Shown: positions 1 through 10,039, counted from the first letter of the stretch. The stretch is 64,000 nt of DNA from Paroedura picta (GCF_049243985.1 NC_135373.1:9444501-9508500); one strand, 5' to 3'. Notes: a model not told the origin generated them from the letters alone. Numbers and translations: made by a program.

Positions 1-70
1 GTAATGTGTAAACCGTCTCTCATTGTAGATCTTCCTAGGTTCTGCTAGGCTCCTATGACAACCTCTAAAC

Positions 71-333
71 CAGTGGTTCCCAATGTGGGGGTCGCGACCC
101 CTCAAGACCCCCTTTCCCGGGGGTCACTACGACAGCCTGGCGGTGGTGGCGGCATGGCGCTGGTCTCCTCCACATCATCTCAGAGCTCACAGAAGCTCAG
201 GGAGATCACCGAGGTGGTGTGGAGGAGGCGAGCACCGTGGTGAGCAGGAGCGGCGGCGCATGCACACATGCGCGCGCACTACCGCCATCACTGCTGTATG
301 GGGTCACGGCATTAGAGCGCTTGAGAACCGCTG
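71..333 (+). mobile_element. Non-autonomous hAT element (family A)
   Basis: Starts CAGTGGTTCCCAATGTGGGG and ends GAGAACCGCTG, an inverted terminal pair typical of hAT/Charlie-like elements. It is flanked by a near-perfect 8-bp target duplication, CTCTAAAC (63-70) and CTCTAAGC (334-341). The interior is GC-rich with CpG-containing GCATGC repeats and no transposase. Confidence 0.8.
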
Positions 334-1089
334 CTCTAAGCTTAAATAGGGACAGAGCTGGAAGAGACTCACATAGGGTCAGGAAAGTCCAAGATTAGAT
401 TGAGTGAAGAATTCAGCATTCTGGGAACTTTAGGTTTCATTTTGAAATGGGGGAGGAGGGGTCTGCATCCCCTGAGGGGGATTTCCATGGGTTTGGGGGG
501 AGGGTGGGTTCCAAGGGCCTGCGTTGTGCCTGACGTGTTCAGGAGCAGAAACCATGGAGCAAAACAAGGAAGTATTTGCCTAATTGCATTTGCATAATCT
601 GTATTATAGCATTCGGGTTTTATACTTGGCACAAGAGCTTCGGTTCGTTTTCCTTTGTTCCGCAGAATGTCTGCCATGCTGTTTTTCTTGCGTCAGGGAA
701 CAAGTCACAGCGAGCGCAGTGATTTCGTTAAAAAGGTTAAAAGATGGAATTTCTGGATATTTTCATGAGGAAGCTTATTCTGCATCATGATAATGGGAAA
801 TATCGCAAAGCAAAAACTCTTTACAAGCCCAGTGACCCAGGCTGGTGTCCAAGTCACCTGTGCTTATGTTGGCATCCCTTGGTGTCAGGAACAGCTTTTA
901 ACATTCGGGAAGTCATAAACTTATCCCTATCAGTCTCTAATGTAGATCCTCCCTCCATCTTTGTTTGCCATTAATCATCTTCTTAGTTACACTTGTTGGG
1001 ACCATTGAAATCTGACCTAATCCCACCTAAAACCCTTTACATGCCAAAGTGTCCCAAATTATATGTTCATCCTTGGGCTTAGATCAAGG

Positions 1090-1468
1090 GCCCCCAAATT
1101 TTTTGAGCAGGTGGGAGCCTATGGAATTCTGACAGAGTTAGTGGGCGCAACCACAAAATGGCTGCCATGTTAGGTGGCACCCGCCCCAAAATGGCTGCCT
1201 CAGGAGCCAGAACCATATATGCACGGAAGAAACTCGAGGGCATTGGAGAATAGCGCTAGTTTATAAAATACACTGGGAAAGAGGAGTGAGAGAATCAAAC
1301 CAACGCTGCGGGAGTACCACTGAAACAAGGTTATTTTAATCTGCCCAGTCCATCAGATCTCCAGTGGCCAATCAGAAGCCCAGCTGGGCAAGGGCCCACT
1401 TTCTAAAGCCACTTGATGGGTGCCAGGAAAGGTGTCAGCGGGCACCACGGCAACCGTGTGGGGAAACC
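1090..1468 (+). mobile_element. hAT element, MER5/Charlie-like (family E)
   Basis: Begins with CCCCCAAATTTTTTGAGC and contains the AAAATGGCTGCC motif twice, ending near GGGCACCACGGCAACCGTG. The layout resembles MER5-type non-autonomous hAT elements. A second copy, in reverse orientation and split by a CR1 LINE, lies at 11512-12440. No transposase is present. Confidence 0.55.
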
Positions 1469-2094
1469 ATGTGGCTTAGATCCTAAACCTTGATTAAGTT
1501 TGGGCCTCTTTGTATTCAGAGTGAAGGTATTCCTCCAGAGTGCTGCTTTTTGCTCAGATGTGGGATGCGTTGCACTCTGCCGAGTCACTGGTTGTGCACG
1601 AACCGAAGCTCCTAGCCTTGGAGAAACACACTGCACAGCAAACAAACAACATGAAGGGCCCAGGTTCCAAATTTGGGTCAGCAACTAGCTCTCCTCCAGG
1701 GCCACTTTGACCAAGAAGTAGAGGAACCAGGTGAGCTGGCTGGTCAAAGTCCCAGACCGGTTAGTGCATCTCTTGGTTACGGTGCGTGTTCTTATAGCAG
1801 CCGCATGTACTAGGCGAATTCCTTGTGTATTTCGAGAATGGCTGTGAAATTTCAACCACGGATGGTTCATTCCTCCATGGAGGTCTTCGCTTTGGAGGTC
1901 ATTCAGCCATGGAGGTCATCACTTTGACTTGCAGATTCTAAGACCCAAGCGAGGAGACGAGGTTTAGGTGTGAGACTCTGTTGTCCAAACTCCCCCTGAC
2001 CCATCATTGAGTGTTCAGCTCCACGTAGATCCCTTCAGGTTATTCCAGGGGTGACCCCTCTCCCCCAACCATGAAATGTCTCGGCACCTTCTAG

Positions 2095-2320
2095 GTTTGC
2101 GACTCGGACACCAAGCTGGAGCCGGTGGCCACAGTGGAACTGGTGAAGGTGCTGGAATCGAATGAGCGCTACGGGGCCGTCGGGGGGGACGTGCGGATCC
2201 TCAACCTCTCCGACTCCTACATCAGCTTCATGAGCAGCCTCCGCTACTGGATGGCCTTCAACATCGAACGGGCCTGCCAGTCTTATTTTGACTGCGTCTC
2301 CTGCATCAGCGGACCCCTGG
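2095..2320 (+). CDS. HAS1: Hyaluronan synthase 1, third-from-last coding exon
   Basis: HAS enzymes are multi-pass plasma-membrane glycosyltransferases that polymerise UDP-GlcNAc and UDP-GlcA into hyaluronan and extrude the chain. This exon encodes about 75 residues of the cytoplasmic catalytic domain. It opens with VCDSDT, the acidic DxD-type nucleotide-sugar/metal site, then [25 protein letters not shown] and ISGPLG. The reading frame starts in phase 0 after a CTAG acceptor (2093-2094) and stops one base into a Gly codon at the donor GTATGG (2321). GDVRILN, and the Val-Ser after the conserved Cys, match recalled HAS1 rather than HAS3 (GDVQILN). Length 226 nt, with the next exon's phase matching exactly. 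No stop or frameshift is seen, so the gene looks functional. The preceding exon is outside the window. Confidence 0.95.
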
Positions 2321-2360
2321 GTATGGATTGGTTGGTTTCTGTTTGTTTATTTGTTTAGGG

Positions 2361-2652
2361 TAGCGGTCCCCAACCTTTCTCAGGTCAGGGACCGCCTCCG
2401 GGGTGAGGGGAGAGCCGACGGCCCGGGTGCTGCGAAAACGCGCATGCGCAGTTGCCGCGCATGTGCGTTTTCACCACCAGGTGGCGCTAACGACCATGCG
2501 CGGCAACTGCACGCATGCGCGTTTGCGTCACCATTGTGCCGGCGGCTGCGGCTGCCTCTTCCCTTCCTTCTCCCTGCGGGCGGGGGGAGCCAGGCACAGC
2601 TGCCGGCGGCCCGGTACCGTGGCTTTTGCGGCTCGGGGGTTGATGACCCCTG
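2361..2652 (+). mobile_element. Non-autonomous hAT element (family B)
   Basis: TIR-like ends TAGCGGTCCCCAACC and GATGACCCCTG are bounded by a perfect 8-bp target duplication GTTTAGGG (2353-2360 and 2653-2660). The interior carries repeated GCGCATGCGC-type CpG motifs. It lies 40 bases downstream of the HAS1 exon. A longer relative with its own 8-bp duplication lies at 40000-40509. Confidence 0.85.
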
Positions 2653-2732
2653 GTTTAGGGCATTCCTAAACAAAGTACAATGCAAGGAAAGAAATGCCCT
2701 GGGTGGAAATGGGAGCAAATGCAGGATACTGG

Positions 2733-2960
2733 TTAAGAGCAGCAGCCTCTGACCTGGAGAACTGGGTTTGACTCCCCACTCCTCCTCCACAGGCAGCCAG
2801 CTGGATGACCTTGGGCCAGTTACAGTTCTTTCAGAGCTCTCTCAGCGTCACCTGTCTCACAGATGTCTGTGGTGGGGAGAGGAAGGGGATTGTAGGTCGC
2901 TTTGAGACTCCTTTGGGTAGTAAAATGTGGGGTACAAAAAAACCAGTTCCTCTTTTTGCC
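2733..2960 (+). mobile_element. tRNA-derived SINE (CTT-tailed family)
   Basis: Contains the family landmarks in order: tRNA-like B-box area (GGGTTTGACTCCCC), GCAGCCAGCTGGATGACCTTGG, a TGTCTGTGGTGGGGAGAGGA block and a 3' part ending in a pyrimidine tail. It is diverged and lacks a clean 5' A-box. Confidence 0.75.
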
Positions 2961-3137
2961 TTAAATACTCTACAGGGTGGCCATAAGTCAGCTGTAACTT
3001 GGCGGCCCCTTTCATAATCCAAGAAGGAAGAAGGGGGAAAAACACAGTGAGGGAAACATCCTGTACTGGGCTACAGTCCAACAAGGATCCAAGGCACAGG
3101 GATTAAGGCCCAAAAACCCTTTGGCTCAGGCCAAAAG

Positions 3138-3403
3138 GCTTGGCGTAGTGGTTATGAGTGTGGACTTTTAATCTGGAGAGCCAGGTTTGATTCCCCACTC
3201 CCCCACATGCAGCCAGCTGGGTGACCTTGGGTTCGCCAAATCACTGATAAAGCTGTTCTGACCGAGCAGTGAGATCAGGGCTCTCTCAGCCTCCCCTCCC
3301 TCACAGGGAGTCTGTTGTGGGGAGAGGAAAGGGAAGGTGAATGTAAGCCACTTTGAGACTCCTTCGGGTAGAGAAAAGCGGCATATAAGAACCAACTCTT
3401 CTT
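3138..3403 (+). mobile_element. tRNA-derived SINE (CTT-tailed family), near full length
   Basis: Starts with an A-box-like GGCTTGGCGTAGTGGTTATG and B-box GGTTTGATTCCCC, then GCAGCCAGCTGGGTGACCTTGG, TCTGTTGTGGGGAGAGGAAA, and ends AAGAACCAACTCTTCTT. This is the best single-unit reference copy of the family in the window. Confidence 0.85.
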
Positions 3404-3614
3404 CATGTCTCTGGCCACACTCAAGGTTGAAGCACCGGCAACAGGAGAGAAGCAGCATCTCAGCTGACTGTGTGCAGCTGGGAGCCATCTTCCCACAATT
3501 CCCCTTGCTGCACTGCTTCCTGTTGTGTGTGAATCTTAGAGGCTGATGTTGTATATCTCCCTTTCCTCCTGTGCTTGAGGCAAATGGGTAGCTCAGGGGG
3601 TCAGATTTTAGCCT

Positions 3615-3746
3615 GGGCCTTTTCTGCACATAATAGATAATGCACTTTCAATGCACTTTTGAAGTAGATTTTCCTGTTCTGCACAGGAAAATCCAGCTGC
3701 CAAAGCACATTGAAAGTGCAATCTCCTATGTGTGTGGAATGGGCCC
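3615..3746. mobile_element. Short TIR element with GGGCC ends
   Basis: About 130 bp with inverted ends: GGGCCTTTTCTGCACATA on the left and the reverse of GGGCCCATTCCACACACATA on the right, and internal inverted AGTGCATT/AATGCACT-like sequence. It has no coding capacity. The ends resemble those of element Y (22034-22753). A PIF/Harbinger-like origin is a guess; no clear target duplication was found. Confidence 0.5.
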
Positions 3747-3940
3747 TAGTCTCTGTGACTACTGCTAAAGATCCCAACACTGCAAAGCTCCTATTCCCCA
3801 GTATGAGGACGTAAATTTTTAGGCCAACTGAAGACAGGATTTAGCTTTTTCTTTCTCTCTTCACAGTCATGCTAGTTCAGAAGGGACAACATCAGCTGAC
3901 TTTATTTCCTAGCATTACCTTGCATTCCCCCATCTAGCTA

Positions 3941-4079
3941 CGGCTGCCAACCCTCCAGGTGGGGCCTGGAGATCTCCCAACTGATCTGACAACTGATCTC
4001 TGTATTAGAAAAACCAGCGTCCCCGGAGAAAATACTGCCTCTTGGAGGGTGGGTTTTATGGAATTATACGCCACTGAGG
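3941..4079 (+). mobile_element. GTTGCCA TIR element, 3'-truncated
   Basis: Shows the left end (GCTGCCAACCCTCCAGGTGG), the GGAGATCTCC block and the CTTGGAGGGTGGGTTTTATGG block of the abundant family called GTTGCCA here. The right terminus is missing. Confidence 0.6.
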
Positions 4080-4306
4080 ACTCACCTACGAAATCGCAAG
4101 GAAATTCCCAATTAGCAACCCAACGTGAAGCATAAGTAATTTGTGAAATGCAGCTTTATCTGGGGCGGGGCAGATGGTCCCCGCCCAGGAGCTGATCTCT
4201 GGGTACAGAATTTCCACTGCATTCCCTTGTTGCCTCAAACCCAACACGTAATTGCTAGAATATTCCAGTTACGCGTTCCTGTTCCGCTCGGCCTTTCCCC
4301 TTATCT

Positions 4307-4421
4307 CAGGGGTAGTCAAACTGCGGCTCTCCAGATGTCCATGGACTACAATTCGCTGGCAGAGGGCTCCTGGGAATTGTAGTCCATGGACATCTGGAGG
4401 GCCGCAGTTTGACTACCCCTG
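4307..4421. mobile_element. hAT foldback MITE in HAS1 intron
   Basis: Starts CAGGGGTAGTCAAACTGCGG and ends with the inverse, CCGCAGTTTGACTACCCCTG. The two ~50-base arms are almost perfectly complementary around a short loop. Perfect 8-bp target duplication CCTTATCT (4299-4306, 4422-4429). It ends 31 bases before the next HAS1 exon. Confidence 0.9.
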
Positions 4422-4452
4422 CCTTATCTCTTCTCACTTCTGATCCCGGCAG
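4412..4452 (+). promoter_or_regulatory. Probable branch point and 3' splice site of HAS1 exon
   Basis: TTTGACTAC fits a yUnAy branch point with the A at 4412, 41 bases before the exon. From 4408 to the acceptor CAG at 4450-4452 there is no other AG, and the tract TTATCTCTTCTCACTTC is pyrimidine-rich. The branch-point A lies inside the foldback MITE arm. Functional use is inferred. Confidence 0.45.
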
Positions 4453-4585
4453 GCCTGTATAGGAATGACCTCCTGCAGCAGTTCCTGGAGTCGTGGTACA
4501 ATCAGAAATTCTTGGGCACCCACTGTACGTTTGGGGACGACCGGCACCTCACCAACAGGATGCTGAGCATCGGCTACGCCACAAA
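4453..4585 (+). CDS. HAS1: Hyaluronan synthase 1, penultimate coding exon
   Basis: Encodes about 44 residues of the catalytic domain. It finishes the split Gly codon and continues [19 protein letters not shown], then [18 protein letters not shown], ending YATK with the Lys codon split by the donor GTAAG (4586). GDDRHLTNR is the invariant HAS motif that includes the likely catalytic Asp. GLYRN and [17 protein letters not shown] match recalled HAS1; HAS3 has MYRN and [17 protein letters not shown]. Exon length 133 nt; entry phase 1 and exit phase 2 fit both neighbours. The acceptor CAG is at 4450-4452. No disrupting change is seen. Confidence 0.95.
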
Positions 4586-4746
4586 GTAAGGAGGCTTAAG
4601 ATGCCTGGGTTCTTTGGGAGAACAGCGGGGCAGATCCTTCTGGCGATATGCCGAGCCTCTGGTTGGCTCATAAACGCTGACTTTCTGCCTGGATAAGGGC
4701 CACCAAGGCAGCTGACAAATGAAAATGTTTATTAGTATTAGTATTA

Positions 4747-5027
4747 AAGGTAAAGGTATCCCCTGTGCAAGCACCGAGTCATGTCTGACTCTTGGGTTGA
4801 CGTCCTCTAGTGTTTTCATGGCAGACTCAATACGGGTGGTTTGCCAGTGCCTTCCCCAGTCATTACCGTTTACCCCCCAGCAAGCTGGGTACTCATTTTA
4901 CCGACCTCGGAAGGATGGAAGGCTGAGTCAACCTTGAGCCGGCTGCTGGGATCGAACTCCCAGCCTCATGGGCAGAGCTTTCAGACTGCATGTCTGCTGC
5001 CTTACCACTCTGTGCCACAAGTGGCTC
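4747..5027 (-). mobile_element. tRNA-derived SINE (CCTTTACC-tailed family)
   Basis: Read on the minus strand it begins with a tRNA-like head (A-box near TGGCACAGAGTGGTAAGG, B-box near GGGAGTTCGATCCCAGC) and ends with CCTTTACCTTT. It is flanked by the 14-bp target duplication TAGTATTAGTATTA (4733-4746 and 5028-5041). Other copies lie at 10182-10458, 27523-27803 and 34021-34288. Confidence 0.85.
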
Positions 5028-5085
5028 TAGTATTAGTATTAGTTTTAGTATTAGTTTTAGTATTAGTTTTAGTATTAGTTTTAGT
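5028..5085. repeat. 12-bp minisatellite grown from a SINE target duplication
   Basis: Starts as the right target duplication of the adjacent SINE (TAGTATTAGTATTA) and continues as about 3.5 copies of GTTTTAGTATTA. The left duplication at 4733-4746 is not expanded. Confidence 0.7.
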
Positions 5086-5328
5086 AAACACCCACTCACA
5101 TGATCAAAACAATTAAAACTCAAGCTAAAATTCATACGAACACATAAGCCCAACAAAACATTGGACAGGGCAGAAGGATGGCTGCCCAACAAAACAAAAT
5201 AAAAAACGGAGATGGGCAGATCTCTCTTGGAAGAGAGTTTCAGAGTTTTGGTGCCCCTACCAAGAAGACCCTCTGCATCGCCGCCCACCTAATCTCAGAA
5301 GGTGAGGCAGCCGAACCAGCATTTTGTT
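5086..5328 (-). mobile_element. L2-like LINE 3' fragment
   Basis: The minus-strand reading resembles the 3' portion of the L2-like family at 28636-29160 and 57046-57629 (GGGGC..CC..CAAAACTCTGAAACTCTC block near 5220-5260). It is diverged and has no intact frame. Confidence 0.4.
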
Positions 5329-5405
5329 CATAGAAACATAGAATCATAGAATAATAGAGTTGGAAGGGGCCTCCTGGGTCATCTAGTCCAACCCTCTGCA
5401 CTATG
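5329..5405 (-). mobile_element. CR1 LINE 3' end fragment
   Basis: Contains ATAGAATCATAGAATAATAG followed by GAGTTGGAAGGGGCC and GTCATCTAGTCCAACCC, the reverse complement of the CR1 3' terminus with its ATTCTATG-type tail. It ends 33 bases before the final HAS1 exon. Confidence 0.85.
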
Positions 5406-5438
5406 TTAATTTTCTCCTCCTCCTCCTCCTCCTTGCAG

Positions 5439-6114
5439 GTACACTGCCCGCTCTCGCTGCTATTCAGAGACGCCGTCCTTGTTCCTCCGATGGCTGGCCC
5501 AGCAAACCCGCTGGACCAAGTCCTACTTCCGCGAGTGGCTTTACAACGCCCTCTGGTGGCATCGCCACCACCTGTGGATGACCTACGAGTCGGTGGTCTC
5601 CGGCATCTTCCCCTTCTTCGTCACAGCCACTGTCCTGCGGCTCTTTTACGGGGCCAACTTGTGGGACATCATCTGGGTCTTGCTCTGCGTCCAGCTGGTG
5701 GCCTGCGTGAAGGCCCTCTATGCCTGCTGGCTACGGGGGAACCCCGTCATGATCTTCATGTCGCTCTACGCCGTGCTCTACATGGGCGGTCTCCTCCCGG
5801 CCAAGTATTTCGCCATCGCCACCATGAACAAGAGCAGTTGGGGCACTTCCGGGAGGAAGAAAATGGTGGGGAACTACATGCCCCTGCTGCCCGTTTCCAT
5901 CTGGGGCCTGCTGCTCTTGGGGGGCATAATCTACACCATCTGCCTAGAGGCCCAGGCAGACTGGACAACGGAGGCCAAGCAGACTGAGATCTGGTACCTG
6001 CTGTCCGGCTCGGCCATATATTTGGGCTACTGGGCTTCCATGATCTCGCTGTACTGGGTGTGGATTAGGAGGTGCTGCCGGAAACGAGTTGATTTCTATA
6101 GCATCCAGGTGTGA
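5439..6114 (+). CDS. HAS1: Hyaluronan synthase 1, final coding exon
   Basis: Encodes the last 225 residues. It opens [13 protein letters not shown] and reaches [14 protein letters not shown], the QxxRW motif of processive membrane glycosyltransferases. About five hydrophobic segments follow (near exon residues 55-75, 83-105, 113-135, 155-178 and 190-212), forming the C-terminal pore region. It closes with the basic cytoplasmic tail [15 protein letters not shown] and stop TGA at 6112-6114. ALWWHRHH and the -QV terminus favour HAS1 (human ends YRVQV) over HAS3 (ends FAEV). The acceptor is CAG at 5436-5438 after a (TCC)n pyrimidine tract. Together the three exons give 344 residues, about 60% of a ~580-residue enzyme. 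The exon is GC-rich and clearly intact. Confidence 0.96.
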
Positions 6115-7065
6115 GCTGGGTCAACCGTTAGTGGTGGGGGATCCTGAAGGCTGCCTCCCTGGCAGGACCAGAAATCAAGACTCACGGGATGCAGCCCGAG
6201 CTCTGAGAGCAGAGAGCAGCCCAGGGTGGAGCGGGGGCACGCCACTCCGCGTTTCCTGTATCTCAGGGAGGATACCGTTTTATCTGATGGGACAATAAGG
6301 GCTGCCAAGTGTTGCCCTTCTCTCCCGCTTTGACTGGGAGGGGAGCAAACCGTTTCAGACCTCAGTTTATTTATTGAGCATTTCATGCACGAAGCACCAG
6401 CGCGCCTCTGCCTTCTCACTCGAAATGCAGCCACCTCCGGGGTGGAGCACACAGGAAGTGATCTCATTGTACCAGGAAGATTATTATGGGAGGGGAGTGT
6501 CTTTCTTGTTGGCGGTCTGTTCAAGGTTGGGGCCACGTTGGAGCTCACCAAGGTTGGGGGAGCCAGACTTTGCTGTAATTCGGGATTAGACCTTGTCCAT
6601 GGGAATTCATTCACGTGTTACAGAATTCTCTCTTTGTGTGTGTGTTAGTGTGTGTGTGTGTGTGCACTGAAAAAAAAGCGAGAAGAAAAGCAGAAATCAT
6701 TTTCTTTGTGGACACTTCTTGACTTATACAAGAAGCACCGGAGTTTACAATTTTGCAACGGAAGCTGGATAAATACTGCCTTTGTTTTCACGTGGGAAAA
6801 AGATGTTGGCAGCGTGGCAAAGAACAGGGTCCAATTGGATCCCATGGCCTGTAGATTTTGCCACAATCTTGACTACTGGGGAGGGGTGTGGAATTGCTGC
6901 AGCAGGAGGAGGAAGTCGAAAACTCTATTTATTTGCCGTATTTTAATAATAAAAGCAAAGACTATTTAATGATTTTTTAAAAAGAAGCGTTGAAAAAACA
7001 AGGTGTTCTTTTCTAAAGTCTTTTTATACAAAAGGTATTGAATAAAACATATCTTTGTTTTGGAA
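6115..7065 (+). other. HAS1: HAS1 3' untranslated region
   Basis: Runs from the stop codon to just past AATAAA at 7041-7046, which is followed by the GT-rich CCTGGTGTTTGTCTTT expected downstream of a cleavage site. It contains a short (TG)n run near 6635-6665 and a second, non-consensus AATAATAAAA near 6945. No inserted repeat was recognised. The exact transcript end is inferred. Confidence 0.75.
7041..7046 (+). terminator. Polyadenylation signal AATAAA of HAS1
   Basis: Consensus hexamer with a downstream GU-rich element (7076-7090). It is the first AATAAA after the stop codon that has both parts. Confidence 0.7.
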
Positions 7066-7852
7066 CCATTTCTCCTGGTGTTTGTCTTTACTTTGCTTTT
7101 TGCAGGGCAGAATCTCATCATCCAACAATGTGATGTGCCATTTGATTCCATAGTCCCAGGGATTGTTTCCTTGGTTTATCAGTGATAACTTGTCCCCTGC
7201 AAGAACAGTCCTGTAGGGCTTGGTAAGTAAGCAGTCACCTATGGAGTCACTCCGTTGGAGTCGGTACCATGCCTTGCCACAGAAGCTCTGTCATTGTGGC
7301 CAAGCTCTTTGGCCCAGAGCAGATGTAGGTGGCGACTGCCAATTGCCCCCATAAGAACAAAATCTCTTTATTGAAGATACGACGATGCTAACATCTCTAA
7401 GGTCTTTGCTAAAACTACCTTCCCAGAATCCATTCTTCTGTTTATACCTTGAGCTTCCAGGCTCCCCCTCACCTGTCCCTTTGGGTAGGAAAAAACCCAG
7501 ATGACACACCCAGTCTAGGCAGGAAGACCCAACCAAGGCTTGCAGTTACAAGACTGAAGAAGAAGATAACGCTTTCCCAGGAATCCAAACAGCAGAGCCA
7601 GAATTCCAGAGTTAGCCAACTCCCCGACAATAACAATTCACACCTAACTCAATCAATTATACAAGACGGAAAACAGAGCAGAAGAACAAAGGGCAAAAAT
7701 ATGGCTTTGACAGGTGCTAACAGTGCTGGGGGGGGAAGCATTTTGTGGACTCCTCCAGCCAGGGGTTCCGTGCTACTTTATATCCCTAAAACCCTTATTG
7801 CCCCCTGCAGTCAGTATCTTGGATTTCTACAGGCTGCAATAATGTTAGCCCT
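7066..7852. other. Intergenic sequence, nothing recognised
   Basis: No repeat family, exon signals or conserved protein similarity could be recognised in this stretch. Confidence 0.5.
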
Positions 7853-8440
7853 GGGATGATTCTGCACTTACTTTTTTCCCCCACCGTGGATCCTGCTGAA
7901 TTCAGATCGATTTGAACCTAGGTCTTTCTCTCCCCCCCCCCCTCTGAATTGAAACAGAAAGCCTTCTGCACTTGATTAAGGAAGCTCAGAGAGGGGAGGG
8001 GGGAGAGACGAGCGGTGATCATGAAGCTGAACAACCTTTCCTGAACTTGTTTGGGGGGGGGGGTTAGGTGACTCCAGCTGGCACTAGTGCTTTATTTCTT
8101 CTCTTTTGACTCCCAGGCCAGCAGCAGCCTCTCAGAGAACGAAGCAAATCTCTGCTGAGAGAAGTGTGGGTGAAAGCTCATGCCTTGAATAAATCTCTGT
8201 TGGTCTTAAAGGTGCTATTGGACTCTATTTTTGTTGTGCTACTTCAGACCAACATGGCTACCTGCTTGAATCTACCCTTCGGAAGCACAGTCACTTTAAA
8301 ACAGGGAGGGAAGCCTAGCAACCGGGAACCAGGAAGTCTTTGAACTGACACCCTGGCCAATCAGAGAAGATTGCTTAGCTATGAGGCACAGAGCAGTAAG
8401 TTAATTTGCAAAAAACCAGAAATCTACACTTACATTGATA
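7853..8440 (+). mobile_element. TIR element X, copy 1 (interrupted)
   Basis: Starts GGGATGATTCTGCACTTAC and carries the family blocks GATCCTGCTGAATTCAGATC, GCAGTCACTTTAAAACAGG and GACACCCTGGCCAATCAG. The region 8165-8277 is a Penelope-like tail inserted into it. Other copies are at 19905-20512, 23978-24595, 25023-25598 and 54770-55685. No coding capacity was seen. Confidence 0.6.
8165..8277 (+). mobile_element. Penelope-like element 3' tail
   Basis: Contains GAAAGCTCATGCCTTGAATAAA, TGTTGGTCTTAAAGGTGC and ACTTCAGACCAACATGGCTA, the shared tail seen also at 27189, 32815, 42321 and 61995. It is an old fragment inserted in element X. Confidence 0.55.
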
Positions 8441-8460
8441 CCGTTGAAGAGTGTCATCGT

Positions 8461-9450
8461 GGGATGTTCCCTTGCATCTACTTAAAAATCTACTGGGGGG
8501 ATTTGGAGAGGGATGGAGAGAAGGGGAGCCTCCATCTTTCTCTCTCCCTCACTTTTTTGCTCCAGGTTATTTCTGTTTCCCTCTCGCCATGGCATCCCAA
8601 AACTGTAACTATTTTGTTGCTCACTGATGACACACATGTCAAGAAACACTTGGGGGATTTCTGCATCCTTTAAATTAGTGGGATACTTACCTTTTGTTGT
8701 TGTTATATTCTGGCCCTTCCACATGACGTTGCCAACATGCAGCATCTGAGCAGTAAACAGCCGGCTACATCCTCCATCTTAAGGTGCTAGTTGGTGAATC
8801 CCAAAAAGTGGATTCACCAACCTATGTAGTGCTAGCTAATGAAGAGCAAACAGCAGGCCATCAGCAAAAAAAATGTATGGAGGCGAAGAAGTGCTATCTG
8901 CACCTCCAATGTCCCACCCTTTCACCCAGCTCCTTCTCATTTCTCCTGGAGATGGGAGTTGTTTTTTTTTTTTAAGTGAACTGCCTGGAGCAATGAATAG
9001 TTAAATTGTGCAAGCAAAGGCAAAAAAAAAATTCCCCAAAGTTGTAGCACAAAGCATGCCTCTCTAAGGTTTCCCCCAACCACCAATCAGGAACGAGATT
9101 TTTAAAAGAATCAAGATTCCATAAGTGAGTGCATCTTTGATTAGATGCATGGGCGTTTCAACAGAGAAGTATTGAGTTTTTAAAAATTAGCAGGCATTGC
9201 AGGCCCTTTAAAGCATGGAGAAAGGCGATTGGCTTCCTGGCTTGATTGACAGGTGAAAGAGAGTTGCATATAAATTGCGTTGCTCTCTTCCACCATTTCC
9301 AGCAACATTTGCTGAGGGAAGAAGCATGAAATAGCGGCAGAGAAGAGCGGGACAGCAAAAAGGTGAGGAGGAGCCAGGAGTTGCAATTATATGTGGATTT
9401 ACGCCACTCAGCTGATGTAATGCTATTTTTGACGATGTGTGGAAATGCCC
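8461..9450. mobile_element. TIR element Y, copy A
   Basis: Aligns by eye with 22034-22753 over most of its length: GACGTTGCCAACATGCAGC, AATGTATGGAGGCGAAGAAG, GCACCTCCAATGTCCCACCC, GAACTGCCTGGAGCAA and AAGCATGCCTCTCTAA are shared blocks. The right end is GATGTGTGGAAATGCCC. The left end is uncertain. No transposase frame was seen. Confidence 0.55.
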
Positions 9451-9626
9451 TTGAAATTCTGTACCAGATTGTAGTATCAATGGATAATTCATGTGTGAAC
9501 ATAGTTACCATGTGACAGGACCCATCATTTGCTTTATAATCTAACATCAAACCGCACTATAATACCACCTGGTTCTGGTTGATACAGTTTATTTTCTGGA
9601 TGTGTTTCTAACATCTATGTTATACG

Positions 9627-9858
9627 AGCCAGTGTGGGGTTAGAGCGACGACCTCTAATCTGGAGAACCAGGTTTGAGTCCCCACGCCTCCCCCACATGC
9701 AGCCAGCTGGGTGACCTTGGACCAGTCACAGTTCTCTCAGAGCTCTCTAAGCCCCACCTACTTCAAGGGGTGTCTTCTGGGAATAGGAAGGGAAGGTGAT
9801 TGTCATCTAGAGAAACTCCTTTGGATAGTGAGAAGCAAGGTATAAAAAAAACTGTTCT
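9627..9858 (+). mobile_element. tRNA-derived SINE (CTT-tailed family)
   Basis: Begins GAGCCAGTGTGGGGTTAGAG, with B-box GGTTTGAGTCCCC and then GCAGCCAGCTGGGTGACCTTGG, and ends AAAAACTGTTCTTC. Moderately diverged. Confidence 0.85.
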
Positions 9859-10039
9859 TCCACTATAACTGCTACTGACCCCTGAAGAAAGCTCTTGAGG
9901 TCAAAATGTATATGATCATTTGATATTTATCATCAACTTTGTCTGATGTATTTGTAATAGCTTATGTAAAACTGATTCTTGATTCCTTTTAATGCAGTCT
10001 GATATTCAGGCCCTATGTTTTTAATTACATTATTGTATA
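9859..10039 (+). mobile_element. Possible Penelope-like fragment
   Basis: CCCCTGAAGAAAGCTCTTGA followed by AAAATGTA resembles the CTGAAGA...GAAA-type segment of Penelope-like tails, but it is decayed and the limits are unclear. Confidence 0.3.

Larger units (their letters stand above)
1..2094 (+). other. HAS1: HAS1 intron, 5' part of gene outside window
   Basis: No hyaluronan synthase coding sequence is seen before the acceptor at 2093-2094, so the window opens inside an intron (or upstream sequence) of the gene. The larger N-terminal exons must lie to the left. Two hAT-type insertions occupy 71-333 and 1090-1468; the remainder holds nothing I recognise. Confidence 0.75.

Noticed and set aside
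2288-2790. Open frames just after the first HAS1 exon
   Set aside because: They lie in a hAT element with a perfect target duplication.
5439-6114. Assignment of the synthase as HAS3 or HAS2
   Set aside because: [37 protein letters not shown] and a C-terminal -QV agree with recalled HAS1; HAS3 differs at each of these and ends FAEV. Only a tree would make it final.
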